Shown here in pieces: positions 45,610 through 57,127 of a DNA stretch of 64,000 nt. Position numbers and translations under genes: made by a program. Origin of the DNA: Nephrocerus scutellatus. Taxonomy: Eukaryota; Arthropoda; Insecta; Diptera; Pipunculidae. Positions within the stretch are counted from its first letter, which is position 1; each line of letters begins with the position of its first letter. The stretch lies in the NCBI GenBank assembly GCA_947095585.1, contig OX352762.1, positions 30,976,669-31,040,668 on the forward strand, written 5' to 3'. The notes below the pieces were generated by a model, which made no database searches, was not told the origin of the DNA, and worked only from the letters and a program-made list of their open reading frames with translations.

Positions 45610-46400
45610 TTCCCATACAAAATTTATTTGCAAAATCATTTACGAACTCGTCACAATTTGGTGTCATAAGTGGGCTTTTGCAAATCGTGTGACATGTACG
45701 CAGCAAGGAAAGGCTGAAGAAGACAAGGGAATATCCCAGGGTCACAATTCGCAGTACAAATCTTGGAAGGGATTGCAATAGTCAGATTGTTAGTGGCGTA
45801 TTGGAGAAAAGACTTTATTTTAGGTACAGGAGATTCCAGATCAATCGTGGGTCCTGAAATGGTGTCTGGAGAGTAAGTAAACAGAGTGCATCACTACAAG
45901 TTGAGGACAGCTGCAGGAGAAGCAGCAGTTAAGGGTGAACGTTTCCTTACAGTCAACTTTGGAGGATTAAGGTTTCGACATCGGTTTATTGTTACCCGTG
46001 TGGAAGATCAACGCATATTAGGTCTGGACGTTATGATTGCGCACCAGATATCACTAGATTGGAGGAAACAAGTCCTAAAATGGCGTAATATAAAAAATTC
46101 CGCTCAGTATAACCGGCAATCACTTGGTTAGACATTCAGGAAGTGTTATGTCCCACAGTACAATCGCATTACAAGACAGGAAAATCCTAAATGCTCAGTT
46201 TGTTTCACAAATAACGGTCCAGCAGATGAAGATCATTTGACAAGAGAGCAGCTAAGGGAAGAACAAGAGCAAGACGAATCAAGACCGCAGTATCACGAGA
46301 TTGTACCAGCAAGTTCTAAAGTAAAAAGTTACTGGGCTCAATGGCAGTCATTTAGATTAAAAAATGGACTGCCGATGGTCTGGGTTCCAAATCAAAGGTA
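45610..46400 (+). pseudogene. Gypsy-type LTR retrotransposon, gag end and protease fragment
   Basis: A retropepsin-like sequence at 45820-46110: TGDSRSIVGPEMVSG, a stop, then VNFGGLRFRHRFIVTRVEDQ, RILGLDVMIAHQISLDW. The Asp codon before TG(A/D)S is lost by a small indel, so the protease could not work. Further on, VPASSKVKSYWAQWQSFRL (about 46310-46365) is the typical linker before RT in Gypsy elements. RT, integrase and LTRs are absent here; whether the solo LTRs at 4442 and 61935 belong to this family is unknown. Confidence 0.7.
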
Positions 46401-46410
46401 GTGTTACCAT

Positions 46411-48465
46411 CGAAATTTATAAACATATCTGATACGATCAAAAACATAATCCAGGAGTGTATGAGGCAATTTATCCCTTCCAGGACTAAGTGTATCAAAC
46501 CGAAATAAAATTCTTGGCATGATTTAAACTACAAAGAGGCTACTAGGAACCGGGAAGTATGCTTTCGGTTATATAAAGAAAACCCCGCAGTGGAAAACCG
46601 AACCAAATTTAGACGAGTCAGAAATGATTGCAATGCCTACCTTAGACGAGTCAAATTCGACTTTGAGCAGAAACTGAGACAAAAAATAATTCAATGTCCC
46701 AAAGGAAGTAAACATTTTTGTTCATTCGTGAAACGAATTAAAAATACTGCGTCGTCTTCAATTCCAACGCTCATTAACAATAGCATTCCAGCTCTATATA
46801 CAAACTGCTTGCTTCACATTTCGCGGCTAGCTCTACGCTATAAGATAGCGCCTTGTCGCCGGCGGAACTTGCAAGAGTCAAATAAAGTGAGATATTTACT
46901 TTCGTACTCGTCAAGTGACTAGATTATTAAATGATCTCAACATTCATAAATCTGCTGGGCCTGATGGTATTCCCGCTATAGTTTTGAAGAGGTGTTCTTC
47001 AACGTTGGTACTGCCACTGCGCAGGCTTTTTCATTTCTCTTATTCTTCTGGAGTCGTTGCAATGAAGAGGCTCTTAAATAAAAACAACCCATAAAAATTA
47101 AAATTGTTCATGTAAATTCTCTAATAACCAAAAGTATACTGAATTCGACTATAAATGCTGAAATAAAAAAAAACATACAACACACTGCAACCCAATAACA
47201 AAACAACCCGAATAAAAGCAAGCAGCGCGAACATCCATACTTTATAAGGTCATGGTAAGCTTATGCAATACATTGAATCACGTGAAATCCTTAGCGACCA
47301 GCATTACGGTTTTCGTAGGCAAAGTTCTACAGGTGACCTGATGGTTTATCTCACTGAAAAGTGGAATCAGTCTATTTGGTGAAATTTGGTGAAAACCGAG
47401 TTGTTGCACTCGATAATTCCAAACCATTTGACAGAGTCTGGCATCAAGCTCTTTTGTCAAAAATGAATGCCTATGAAATTGATAAGGCCCTGATTGATTG
47501 GACTAGTAACTACCTTTCTGACCGTTCAATCCAGGTCGTATTGGACGGTTTCAAATCCAATGTTCACCGCATAAACGCCGGTGTTCCACAAGGCTCTGTT
47601 TTGGCCCCGACACTCTTTCTCATTTTCATTAATGATCCCCTATTCGCTACTTCTAATCCAATCTTAGCTTTTCATATGATTTCACGCGCTATGCACGCCG
47701 CTTTACATTGCAAGTGTAACTTATACAACAACGTATGTTAAGCATGTTAAATTCTGACCTTGACCGCATAACAAGTGGGGGACTACATAATAGAGTTGAA
47801 TTTAACGCTTCTAAAACCCAATGCTGTCTTCTTTCGTCCAAGCTTAATTTAAACCCCCAACCGTTATCCATTAATGGATCTTGCATCAAAGAAACTGAAC
47901 AACTCTTAATTTTCGGCATGTCACCAACAACAAGCTTCGTTGAAACGACCACATATTTGCCAATGCCAAGAATGCTGCGAGATGTTTAGGTTTCCTAAAA
48001 CGGCGCAAGATGTACTTCGCTCTTTCAGATCTGGATAATATTTACAAAGCGTATATTCGCCCTAAACTTGAATACAAGTGTATTGTCTGGGCAGGTGCCC
48101 TAGAGACAGAATACAGAACCGCGCGTTAAAAGTTATTAGTGACTAAATATCGCTAAAACATTCGAATCACTTGATCATCGTAGGAAATTTTATTGTTGTC
48201 ACTGCTGCTTGTCACAGTTTTATCGCTTTTTTCACAAGCGGTGTTCAAAAGAAATATCCAGATGCATCCCGCCCATTCTCGAACCCATCCGTTATACCCG
48301 TGACTCAACTTGAGCCCACGGGTCCACCATTAAGCCTGGACGTACTAAGCAATTCAGAGATTCCTTCTTTACCCGCACAATAGGGATGTGGAATGAATTG
48401 CCTGATTCTGTGTTTGTGTGTATTTGTATAATCTGCAGTGATTTAAGACACATGTTCATTAAAAC
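46411..48465 (+). pseudogene. CR1/Jockey-like LINE, interrupted by a HINE-like repeat
   Basis: 46411-47070: endonuclease-RT linker (TRNREVCFRLYKENPAVENR, KRIKNTASS), LLNDLNIHKSAGPDGIPAIV and LPLRRLFHFSYSSGVV. The sequence is then broken by 47078-47232. It resumes 47250: STGDLMVYLTEKWNQSI, VVALDNSKPFDRVWHQALLS, GVPQGSVLAPTLFLIFIND, a deleted FADD box, NRVEFNASKTQCCLL, and AYIRPKLEYKCIVWAGA-like text, ending MWNELPDSVF (about 48390). The most complete copy of the family. Its left edge adjoins the Gypsy fragment at about 46400. Confidence 0.87.
47078..47232 (-). mobile_element. HINE-like repeat, 3'-truncated copy inside the LINE
   Basis: AACCCATAAAAATTAAAATT, ATGTAAATTCTCTAATAACC, then ACCAAAAGTATACTGAATTC..ACTATAAATGCT, the variable section shared with 4535-4640. 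It ends at AGCAAGCAGCG without the GC-box units. The LINE reading frame text continues on either side, so the insertion is younger than the LINE. Confidence 0.78.
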
Positions 48466-48477
48466 AAAAAAGGTTCC

Positions 48478-48738
48478 GATGCAGTCCAAAGCCGAGCTTC
48501 TCGCGACCATTTGTGTTGTGCATGTATATTTTTGGACACAAAATGGAAGGGACCTACAGTTAAAGGCCGGATCCGAACGTCAAATTGAGAAGCTTTCCGT
48601 GACAAGTTATTACTCTCGGACGTTTGTCAGACATTCGCGAGAGGTGGGAGACATTGTGAATAATACCTTTGGTGTTAGTGGGATTCGAACCACGAACCTC
48701 CTGCTCAGTAGCCATGCGCATTTCCACTGAACCACGGA
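48478..48738 (-). mobile_element. tRNA-derived SINE
   Basis: Inverse orientation: GCAGTCCAAAG, ATGTATATTTTTGGACACAAA, CCGGATCCGAACG, CATTCGCGAGAGGTGGGA, then GGGATTCGAACCACGAAC (B box inverted) and CCACTGAACCACGG (A box inverted). The first bases of the head and the ATT tail are missing. Confidence 0.88.
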
Positions 48739-48904
48739 AAACCTTATATAGCTTTTAATTTCGCAATTTATGTTTTTAAAAACGTTGGTATATTTTTTTT
48801 TTAATTTTATAATTCCCATGATAATTTAGTTCTCGGTGGCGCTTAAGATTCTATAAAGAGAAGATTTCTTGAGACCTACATATTCGTTGCTTCACATCAT
48901 ATTA

Positions 48905-49700
48905 GTATACAGGGTGTGTTAGAATGGCATAACAAATACTTGAATGGATGGTTGTTGGGTTTATTACGAGAAAAAATCGTAAAATCATGTTACCAATTGT
49001 ATGTTGGCGCTGCAATTTAAAATGTTCAAAGTGAAAAATTTGATTGTAGAAATTAATAATTTTAACTCATCCCTACATTGTTCTAAAACTGTGATGAAAT
49101 ATAATCATCATACTAATTCAGTGGTTCCCAACTTTTCAATAGAGACAACAATAAGAATAAATATTTTCGTTGTAAGACAGTTGACATTAAGTTATATAAC
49201 ACTCCCTTTTATTCGTAGGTTGCAGGGTTGCAGCCACATCAAATTGTCATCACTCACTGAACTCACTCGCGCACGCACGCAACATTTTCATTTTAAAACT
49301 GTGATGTAATCTTCTAAGTACACTTATTCAGTGATTCACAAACATTTAACAGAGACATAAACCATAATGGTAGCAGCACTTTCAATGATACTCAAACTTT
49401 TCATTCAGTGATTGCCAAAATATCAATTAAACATTGAGACATATTTTCGTTGTAAGACAATTGAGATTAATTAATAAAATCAAACAAACTAGGGCCTGTT
49501 TATCCGTAAAACTGTCACACTCGTTCGATTTTAATACATTTCAAGCAATTACAAGGTTGAAAATCGTTAGCTTCAAATCCATTGTGATTTTTTTAACAAA
49601 CAATAATTTTATTTATGTAGCGATAACATTTATGGGCAATAACATTCCAGAAACTGAACGAATCTCTGTGCAACAGATACGTGACATGATACACCCCGCC
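48905..49700 (+). mobile_element. DNA-transposon end plus diverged direct repeats
   Basis: TACAGGGTGTGTTAGAATGG, ACAAATACTTGAATGGATGG and GAGAAAAAATCG match the opening of the element at 43868 (same order, about 60% by eye). Beyond 49020 a unit with TTCAGTG.TTC.CAA and ATTTTCGTTGTAAGACA recurs at about 49119, 49330 and 49405. No transposase seen; right end not identified. Confidence 0.5.
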
Positions 49701-49899
49701 ACCAAGTGATATTCATTTTTATATATACAACAAACAAATCGAATGGAAAAAATCAACAAAGAAACGAAAGAAGAACAAAACGACAACAAAACTCATAACA
49801 CTGATCGGATCTTCAACAACATCACTGCATCACATAATTTACATTAACACTAACAACAAATCAAAACATTATAAAAAACAAAAGCATTTAAATAATACA

Positions 49900-51560
49900 T
49901 ACTCGAACAGAGAAATTAAATTATTTTACTTTATTTCGAATGATTTTATGTTGAATGTTGTGTATTAACGCTCAAATTCAAGTCAACGCACAGGAACATC
50001 GATGCAGATACGACAAGATATTTTATAACGTAACGCTGCAGCAAAACGTAACGTACGAGACGAGTACAGTGCGCGACAATGGCTAGCGATAATACTCGAA
50101 AAGCTGCGTACGAAATTTGACTGGGACAAACAATATAATTTGATGTTGACGACGAATCGGCGAAATTATAAATTTTTAAATACTTGACAGGTCGAAAGGG
50201 TAGCGTGAGAGGAGCTAAACCTCAACCTGGATTACTCCGGTCTAAAGTCGATGACTGACTGACGAACGACTGGCGAAGGAGACTATCCATAGCACAGAGA
50301 GCAACACACCAACGACAATAATGTGAGCCCCAATGTCAGCCCCAATCCCAGTGCCGCAGATTGGCTACTATGAGACTGTGATACTGTGAAACCAGTGCAC
50401 CAGCAAACAGCAAAGAGCAACAGCCAGCACTCGGCATCGGCATCGGCATCGGGAATCGGCATTCGGCAATCGCCAGTTGGCTGTTGATGAAGCTGTGATT
50501 TGCACAGTCTGGTTGACTCAGTCGGCCTCGGCAGTGTGTTGCCATTGCCAGCATGTTACGTGTAAACAACAGCACAGAAGAGATACAGTGCCAATGTTGA
50601 ACAACGAAGCGTCAGATTGGTTTTGGCCCGTATCCGTATCCAATACACCCGCACACAACTTCGATACGGAGAAGGACAGGACAGCAGGCAGAACAGAGCA
50701 GTCTAAAAAACAAATCCCTTGACACAAAGTAAAGATATGGAAAAACAAAAACACCAAAAGGCAAAAGGTAAACATTTTCTTCGTAGACTGCTGCACGAGA
50801 AATCTAAATTAGTCGACAAACGACGAATAGTGTAGGGGAATCGAAAGAATCCCCCAAAAGCGCACGGCTAGGCAAAATCTTCAGACTGGCGTTTATCGTC
50901 TTCTCCTTCCGATCGGACTTCCTTAACGTATTGTCATCACTCGTCACATGCCATGGACGCTTTTCCTAAAGCCCCGTTCTTTCGAAGGCACAGTTTTTGC
51001 ACCACCGCTGCGCATCAAGCGATAAACCGAGCAATACCAAACCAATTCCAATTTCAACAGAAGTCGTCACCTATCAGATAGAAAAGCAGCAACGGAAGAG
51101 CACAAATTCGCCCGCTCTTTCAGCTTCATTCTACTCTGTTGCTGTGACATTATTATCTGTCATTAGGCTGGGTGGTGGCTACTGCCCTACTGGCTAGCAG
51201 CAGGCGGCTGTACTGTAGTGAAGTGGGAGACGTACAACTGGTGTCAGTGTTGTACGCTGTTGCTTGCCTCAGCTTCTGTTTGTGTTTTTTGGACGCTCTG
51301 TTTGAGTGAGCTTGCTGATTTTTCTGGTGGCCTGCCTGTTCACTCGCTTACTGCTGTTCAGACGCTACCGAAGGCGCGTCGCGTCGTATGGTGGTCGTGC
51401 GCACATGCGAGATTAATGCGCAAGTGCTGCCGTTTTCCCTGTTCTTTCGATGATAAAACCACAATCTACTGTCTCCTGTTGCGAGTAATTTTTTTGAGAC
51501 CTTTCTTTGTTTATTTCGTTTTTTTTTTATTAAATTTACATTTATTTAAAAGAAATTTCA
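49900..51560. promoter_or_regulatory. non-repetitive, GC-richer region; candidate mam upstream leader exon/promoter
   Basis: Composition changes sharply from the surrounding AT-rich repeats: many CAGCAAC/GCAAC words, CpG-containing stretches and no similarity to repeats in the window. Fly 5' leader exons and promoters of developmental genes often look like this. It lies about 9-10 kb upstream of the mam start codon. Candidate donors on the minus strand (for example GTAAGC near 51350) are weak, and no convincing TATA/initiator pair was found. No protein is supported: the frames here lack domains. Could instead be another gene's non-coding exon. Confidence 0.35.
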
Positions 51561-52239
51561 TTTATTTCAAAACATAAAATGAATTCTGATGTATGTAACT
51601 TATACAGATCTAAGCATAAACACATAAACTTTGAAACAGTTCTGTGAAACTTGTAAGAGATTGTTAAAATTTAGCCTAGCGCATAGCCAACGCGCTTGAC
51701 AAACTGTATTTGCAGAAAGAACTGGACCATATTTTTATTACTGCAGATTTTGAGATCAACGACGATTCTTCAAAATATCATCTCAAGCACAGTAATACCA
51801 TATTTTTTAAAGTATGCACTAAACTATTTTAATACCATAATACACTATTCCAATCCAAAAACAAATGTTAGGAAATAATTTTATATTGTCTAAAAAAATA
51901 AATAATGGCGTAAATATTTCTGATATCAATCAATAATTACAAAAATGTATCTCAAGTATAAGTGCCAAATGTTAGAAATATTTAAGAAATTCTAGTGAAG
52001 AGTTAGGTGATATCCGAATGTTACTGGATGTAAAGAAATCTTGAACAGGTTCCCACACATAAACACAATCGATCTTAAGAATGAGTGACACAACTTGCCG
52101 GTTCAATTTCAGGAAGACGACCGAAAAAAATTTAAGGCTTCTACAATTGAGTGGTTTTGGGATTTGATTGCGAAGGTTAAGGACTATATGGATGATTTTT
52201 TTTTCCGAATATTTCAAAGTTGGCTGAAATAATTCTTTG
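51561..52239. other. no gene recognised
   Basis: AT-rich; one unremarkable open frame per strand. Nothing supported. Confidence 0.4.
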
Positions 52240-52362
52240 TCGGCTGACGTCTGTCAGTCAGACATCCGCGAGAGGTAAGACCGTGAAAAATACTTTTGGT
52301 GTCGCTGGGATTGCTGCTCAGAAGCCCAACGCGCTAACCACTAGAGCCACGGCGCCCACTAT
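52240..52362 (-). mobile_element. tRNA-derived SINE, head fragment
   Basis: Inverse orientation: CATCCGCGAGAGGTAAGACC, AAATACTTTTGGTGTCGCTG, then CTAACCACTAGAGCCACGGC and GCCCAC. The B box is deleted between GGGATT and GCTGCTCAG. Only the first ~120 bp of the SINE remain. Confidence 0.82.
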
Positions 52363-52898
52363 TACTTTAAAAAGTTTAAAGATAGGTTAATATATATTAA
52401 AATTAACACGTTCTTCTGTTTAAGTTTTATAAAAAATACATGTTTTCTTGTGTTGTTGTTTTTAAAGTTTTTTGCTGAAATATAAATCTCCTGTTACTCT
52501 AGCTTAACCAACAGGAAATCTCCTGTTTTTTCACTTTTCTCAAACGGCAGCACTGGGCAAATCTAAATTTAAGAGGACAAGAAGTACAGAAAAAATAATA
52601 ACTAGTTTGCAATTCTTTCGCTCTTTGCCTCCTTCCAACCATCTCTTCAATTGACAATAACATGCTAGCATATTATTTGCAAGAACTTATTGGCAGTTTG
52701 CAGTTACCATTGTAGTTATTTGAAATGCTCAGCGGAATTTGGTCCTCACGACATGGCTGCATTTTAATAAGCGGCCTTTATGTAGGGTTTTATATTATAA
52801 CATTGTAATATTAAAATTGGTAATTTAAATAAGCTGACAATTAAATATTTATGGCAATAACGATCACCCTAAATTAAATTGTGATGTGTTGCGTTTAT

Positions 52899-53197
52899 GT
52901 ATTAAATAATAATAATATTCGGCTCGACAGACCGATGCGGTCCAAGGGCTAGCTTCTTGCTACCATATATGTTGCACATGTATATTTTTGGACACAAATG
53001 GAGGGGACCTACAATTTAAGGTCGGACCCGAACGGCGAATTGAGAAGCTTTCCGTGACAAGTTATTACTATGGGAACGTTTGTCACCCATTCGCGAGAGG
53101 TGGGACACCGTTAAAAATACTTTTGGTGTTACTGGGATTCAAACCACGAACCTCCTGCTCAGTAGCCATGCGCATTTCCACTGAGTCACGGCGTCCA
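52899..53197 (-). mobile_element. tRNA-derived SINE with target duplication
   Basis: Full-length inverse copy: AAATAATAATAATATTC tail, GACCGATGCGGTCCAAGG, body, GGGATTCAAACCACGAAC (B box with one change) and CTGAGTCACGGCG (A box). TGTTGCGTTTAT (52887-52898) and TGTTGCATTTAT (53198-53209) flank it, a 12-base duplication with one mismatch. Confidence 0.9.
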
Positions 53198-53209
53198 TGT
53201 TGCATTTAT

Positions 53210-53781
53210 TAGCTCAACGAAAATTTAGTGTAACTTGAAATAAACTAATTTTACCCAGCTTGTGTTCTGACAGCAAGATTGTTTTTGCCCATAACCTGTT
53301 TTCTGCACCCAGCTTTACTTTATAATGCCTTGTCATATTTGGAATCTTACGTATGCATGTGTTTGAGCGCAATGCAGCATCAATTTGGTTGGATAGTAAA
53401 ATAAAAACGTAAATCCATTACGTGGGTTACTCTAAAGTGAAATCACTTTTTATCTTAAACCTTTTGTGGTACCCTGCTACCTTTTGATTTTTTAATTTAA
53501 CTTTATTTTAGTTGAATACAAATTACGAGCCTGAATCTGAGATATCCTAACTTTCTAAAAGTGGTCAAATTTTTATCTGTATTTATTTGTATAAATATCT
53601 TAGGACGAGACTACACCATCACACTAATGTAAAACATTTCGCGAACTACTTGGGATTTTGGAAATGGATGAAGCCCCTAGTGCCATTTATTTCAAATAGT
53701 TGATTCTAGTTGCACGGTATCTGTATCTGGTTTAACGGTTCATAAATGAAGAAATTACAATCTTTTGACTTAGTAACACTA
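53210..53781. other. no gene recognised
   Basis: AT-rich spacer, no similarity to listed repeats. Confidence 0.4.
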
Positions 53782-54130
53782 GGTCGTGCGAAAGGTGTTT
53801 AAAAAGACAGACGCAGAAAATGGCTCGATTTCAAACCATCACACATTTCACACACGACACGACGTGGAATATAAAAAATGCTATTTCGGACTTAGACACT
53901 TAAAAAATTTCAGCTCTCTAGGTCATGTGGAAATTGGTTGAAAAGGACCTCCAATAAGTCGAAAAAACAAAATTTTCAACCCGTCACAAGCGCCACACGC
54001 GACACTTGACACGCGTCATACTAGAAATATAAAAAATGATATTTTGGACTTAGAGACTTACTAAATTTCAGCTCTTTAGGTCGTGTGGAAGGTGGTTAAA
54101 AAGGACCTCAAAGTGGTCAAAGGGGTCAAG
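53782..54130. repeat. diverged tandem repeat, ~140-158 bp period
   Basis: AGGTCGTGCGAAAGGTG (53781), AGGTCATGTGGAAATTGG (53920) and AGGTCGTGTGGAAGGTGG (54078) open successive units. Each continues with ACACGCGACAC-type and AATATAAAAAATG.TATTT.GGACTTAGA.ACTTA sequence. About 2.3 units remain. Confidence 0.65.
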
Positions 54131-55026
54131 TCAAGTTAAATAAAAGTTTTTAAAAAAAATACATCTCTTAATTTTGTTAAGTGAAATACGAAAATTACAG
54201 CCAATTAGGTGAAAAATTACGGGATTTTTAAAATACCTATGTATTTTTCAAACTTCAACGTACACATCTTCGATTTGTGATAGTTGGACAACTGAAAGGT
54301 GATAATTTATTTAAATAAAATTAATCGGTTTGCATGTTGAGATTTTTAAATTAATAACATACGTACTAATTATTTGCAGCATTATTGCATTTATTTTGAA
54401 AAAAATATACAAATTAATATTTAAACCAGAAGTACAATTATCTCAAATGAAAAATTAAAAAAAAAAATAATCTGTAACTGAAATATGTACATGAATTCCA
54501 AATGTGGATAATTTCAAGTGTTTGATTGGAATAAAAACTTCATGTCAACATTGTATTGCATGATTATGTAAATAAAAATGTATATAAAAAAATTAATTAC
54601 ATTTTTTATTTTGCTTTTTCGTCGGTCTCTACATATTCAACCTTTGTGAGGCTTTACTGTATACGCTCAAGGCTGCCATCTTCATCTAATGTTAGGTAAT
54701 TAAAAAGACTACAAATAGTAATTTCTTTTTAACAAAATCAAAATCGAATTCTAATTACAATTACTGGCAAAAGAAATACACATAATGAAGCATGAAATAC
54801 ATCAAAATTATGTAAGGCCGGAATTCTTCGAACTTATTTTCATTCTTGCACCCATGAATGTCAAATTTGCATTCAAAATATATGAAGGTACACCTAAACC
54901 CAAGTGTTTTTTTTGTTGGTTTCTATACCCATAGATTGATTGATCTACTCGAACATAGATAGCAGTCCTTTGTGTCATTTGCATAATTCTTCGATTCCGT
55001 AGAATTGGAGAATATTTGCTTTACGA
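54131..55026. other. no gene recognised
   Basis: Very AT-rich; nothing supported up to the TTAA at 55027. Confidence 0.4.
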
Positions 55027-55030
55027 TTAA

Positions 55031-55995
55031 CCCGTAAAGTGCGTCGTGGAAAAAGTTGCATGGAAGGCGTCGTGCGGTCCAACGGACCGCAGTTTTATTT
55101 TAAATTTTTTTTATGCAATTAAAACTAATAAATGATTGTTGAATATATTGTTGTAAAGGTCTACGATGATATATTTTAAAATAATATTATTTGTTTCGAA
55201 ACAGCGTTGCACCAAAAGAATGTGTAGTATTTTATATAAGGATGTCTAAGGTGGCTATTTTTAGGCAATACTCAAATCATATAAATTTTTTTAAATAAAA
55301 TAATTTTAAAAGTATGTTTATATTAATTCATTTATTAATTCAATATTCATTCATTCTCAAAACATCATCATATGAAAACTGACGTGGGCCAAAGTTAATA
55401 CTTTTTTTACACAGTTTCTGACAACATTCCATGTCCTGCGCTTATTTCTTTCGAGTTTATTTGAAGCGGTTTCTGTAGCTTCTGTATCAGACTCAACACC
55501 TAGAATACTACTAATCATTATTCGTAGCTCACGCGGCAATCTCTCGTTATTCAATATCAATTCCGAGAGAATAAGCTAATTGTTTCAAAAAACTATACCG
55601 CAACTCATTTGTGCCCGTACTCATATCCAGTATTCTAAAAAATAGTGCCATTCAATATGGTTTCTTCGAAATTTCGGTCACCAACACTAATTTTTGTTGG
55701 TACCCGCTTTTGTGACATTTTTATAATATATATATTCAATCTAAAAACTAAAATACAATAAATCTGATTTTTAATATTTTGTTACACTAAATGCGTGGTG
55801 CGGTCCCTCGGACCGCTATAGTGCAATAATTTAATAAAACCAAGGAAAATAAAAAAAAATTATTACCTATGAACGTTACTCAACGAAAGTCAAGAAGGTA
55901 CTAAAAATTGCAGAAAACAAATTTAACGGTATAGCAAGAATTATTTTAATTAAAAATGAGAGCGGTCCCAGGGACCGCACAACGCTCTTTACGGG
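55031..55995 (-). mobile_element. piggyBac-like element, internally deleted
   Basis: Flanked by TTAA at 55027-55030 and 55996-55999. Terminal inverted repeats read CCCGTAAAGTGCGTCGTG (left) and CCCGTAAAGAGCGTTGTG (right, inverse), the CCC start and TTAA target that define piggyBac. On the minus strand about 55640-55360 is a short transposase tail: STGTNELRYSFLKQLAYSLG, then LPRELRIMISSILGV and KLERNKRRTWNVVRNC, consistent with the C-terminus before and at a worn Cys-rich finger. The catalytic core is missing. A palindrome GCGGTCC..GGACCGC occurs three times (55074-55090, 55800-55816, 55962-55978). Confidence 0.8.
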
Positions 55996-55999
55996 TTAA

Positions 56000-57125
56000 A
56001 TAGATCAATTATAAAAAAACAGGAGGAAATATACCCAAAAACAATTGAAATTTGAAAAATGAGAAAATTTGCAGTCATTTTCTCTGTTTAGTTTATTTTT
56101 TTTTTGCAATTTGGTGACTGACCTCTTAACGACAATGAAGATGATAGCTTATCCCCACAGCCCCACACATACCGATTTTATTTTCATTCCAACATATCGC
56201 TAAAGTTATCGTTGCGTGCAAACAAATTGAAATGTACTAGGCATGTTCATAAAACAGCTAAAGAAAGTTGGAGATACTCATGCTCAGCACTCAATTTGTT
56301 TATATTTTTCCATAAATGTGAACGCTGGATACAGGGTAATGGTGGTGCCATGTGCAACAACCTAACAGATATAATGCTCGTAACTGACTGAAACTTATGC
56401 ATCAGGATTTCTGCATTACAGCAACATTTGCCTTTCTCTCTTTTATTTCTGTTTCAATTTTAAGATACTTGGTATTGCTATATCGCTTCGTTGGAATTTG
56501 GAATTACATGAAATCGCATGTCGTCGCGTCGAAGCGAGCGATTCGATGACATTTTCCGTCGCGCGTCTATCGCAAAATCGATCAGGCGCACAGGAAAAAC
56601 AGAAGATGAAATATTAACGAAAGAAAGAAAGGCGTCCATAAATTGATGGCAAAACAGATTACAGACGTTCTGCGTTACTCGCTGCGAGTTGGTCAATTTC
56701 CATTCGTGCAACGTGGAGTTATACAGTTGCGGCAGCCAGCACGTGGCAGAAGTTGTGCAAAAACAGGTGATGCAGCGGAGTATCATCAAAAATTAATAAA
56801 TGAGATATTTCATGTTCTAAGAAGATTAATGTTTCTAATTAAATGATATTGAACTGTTTGTTTGGTTAAGGTCAACTCAACAATTCCAAACAACAAAACC
56901 CGACTTACCCTATCTACTGTCTGTTTGCGGTTGTTTTTGTTTGGTAAATCTTTAAAGTACAATTAAATTGATTGAAGCTATTATACATATAATAGAAATA
57001 TAACCTTATTATTGCCGGAAATGTAAAGAACAACAACGATATGTGACGTCATTTATTATTTAAAATTTAAATATCCATTATTACATATTTAGTGCTACAT
57101 AGTTTACCGTGTTAGTTGTGTTTAC
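56000..57125. other. no gene recognised
   Basis: A richer stretch at 56470-56770 has open frames on both strands (about 100 codons minus, 67 plus) with no recognisable domain; it looks non-repetitive. The rest is AT-rich. Confidence 0.35.
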
Positions 57126-57127
57126 TA

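Noticed and set aside
50477..50796. Overlapping open frames of 81 and 92 codons on both strands in the GC-richer region
   Set aside because: No domain, no codon pattern, and the strands overlap; likely non-coding leader or promoter DNA.
56478..56846. 103-codon minus-strand and 67-codon plus-strand frames in a non-repetitive stretch
   Set aside because: No recognisable family and no splice or start evidence; left as unannotated sequence.
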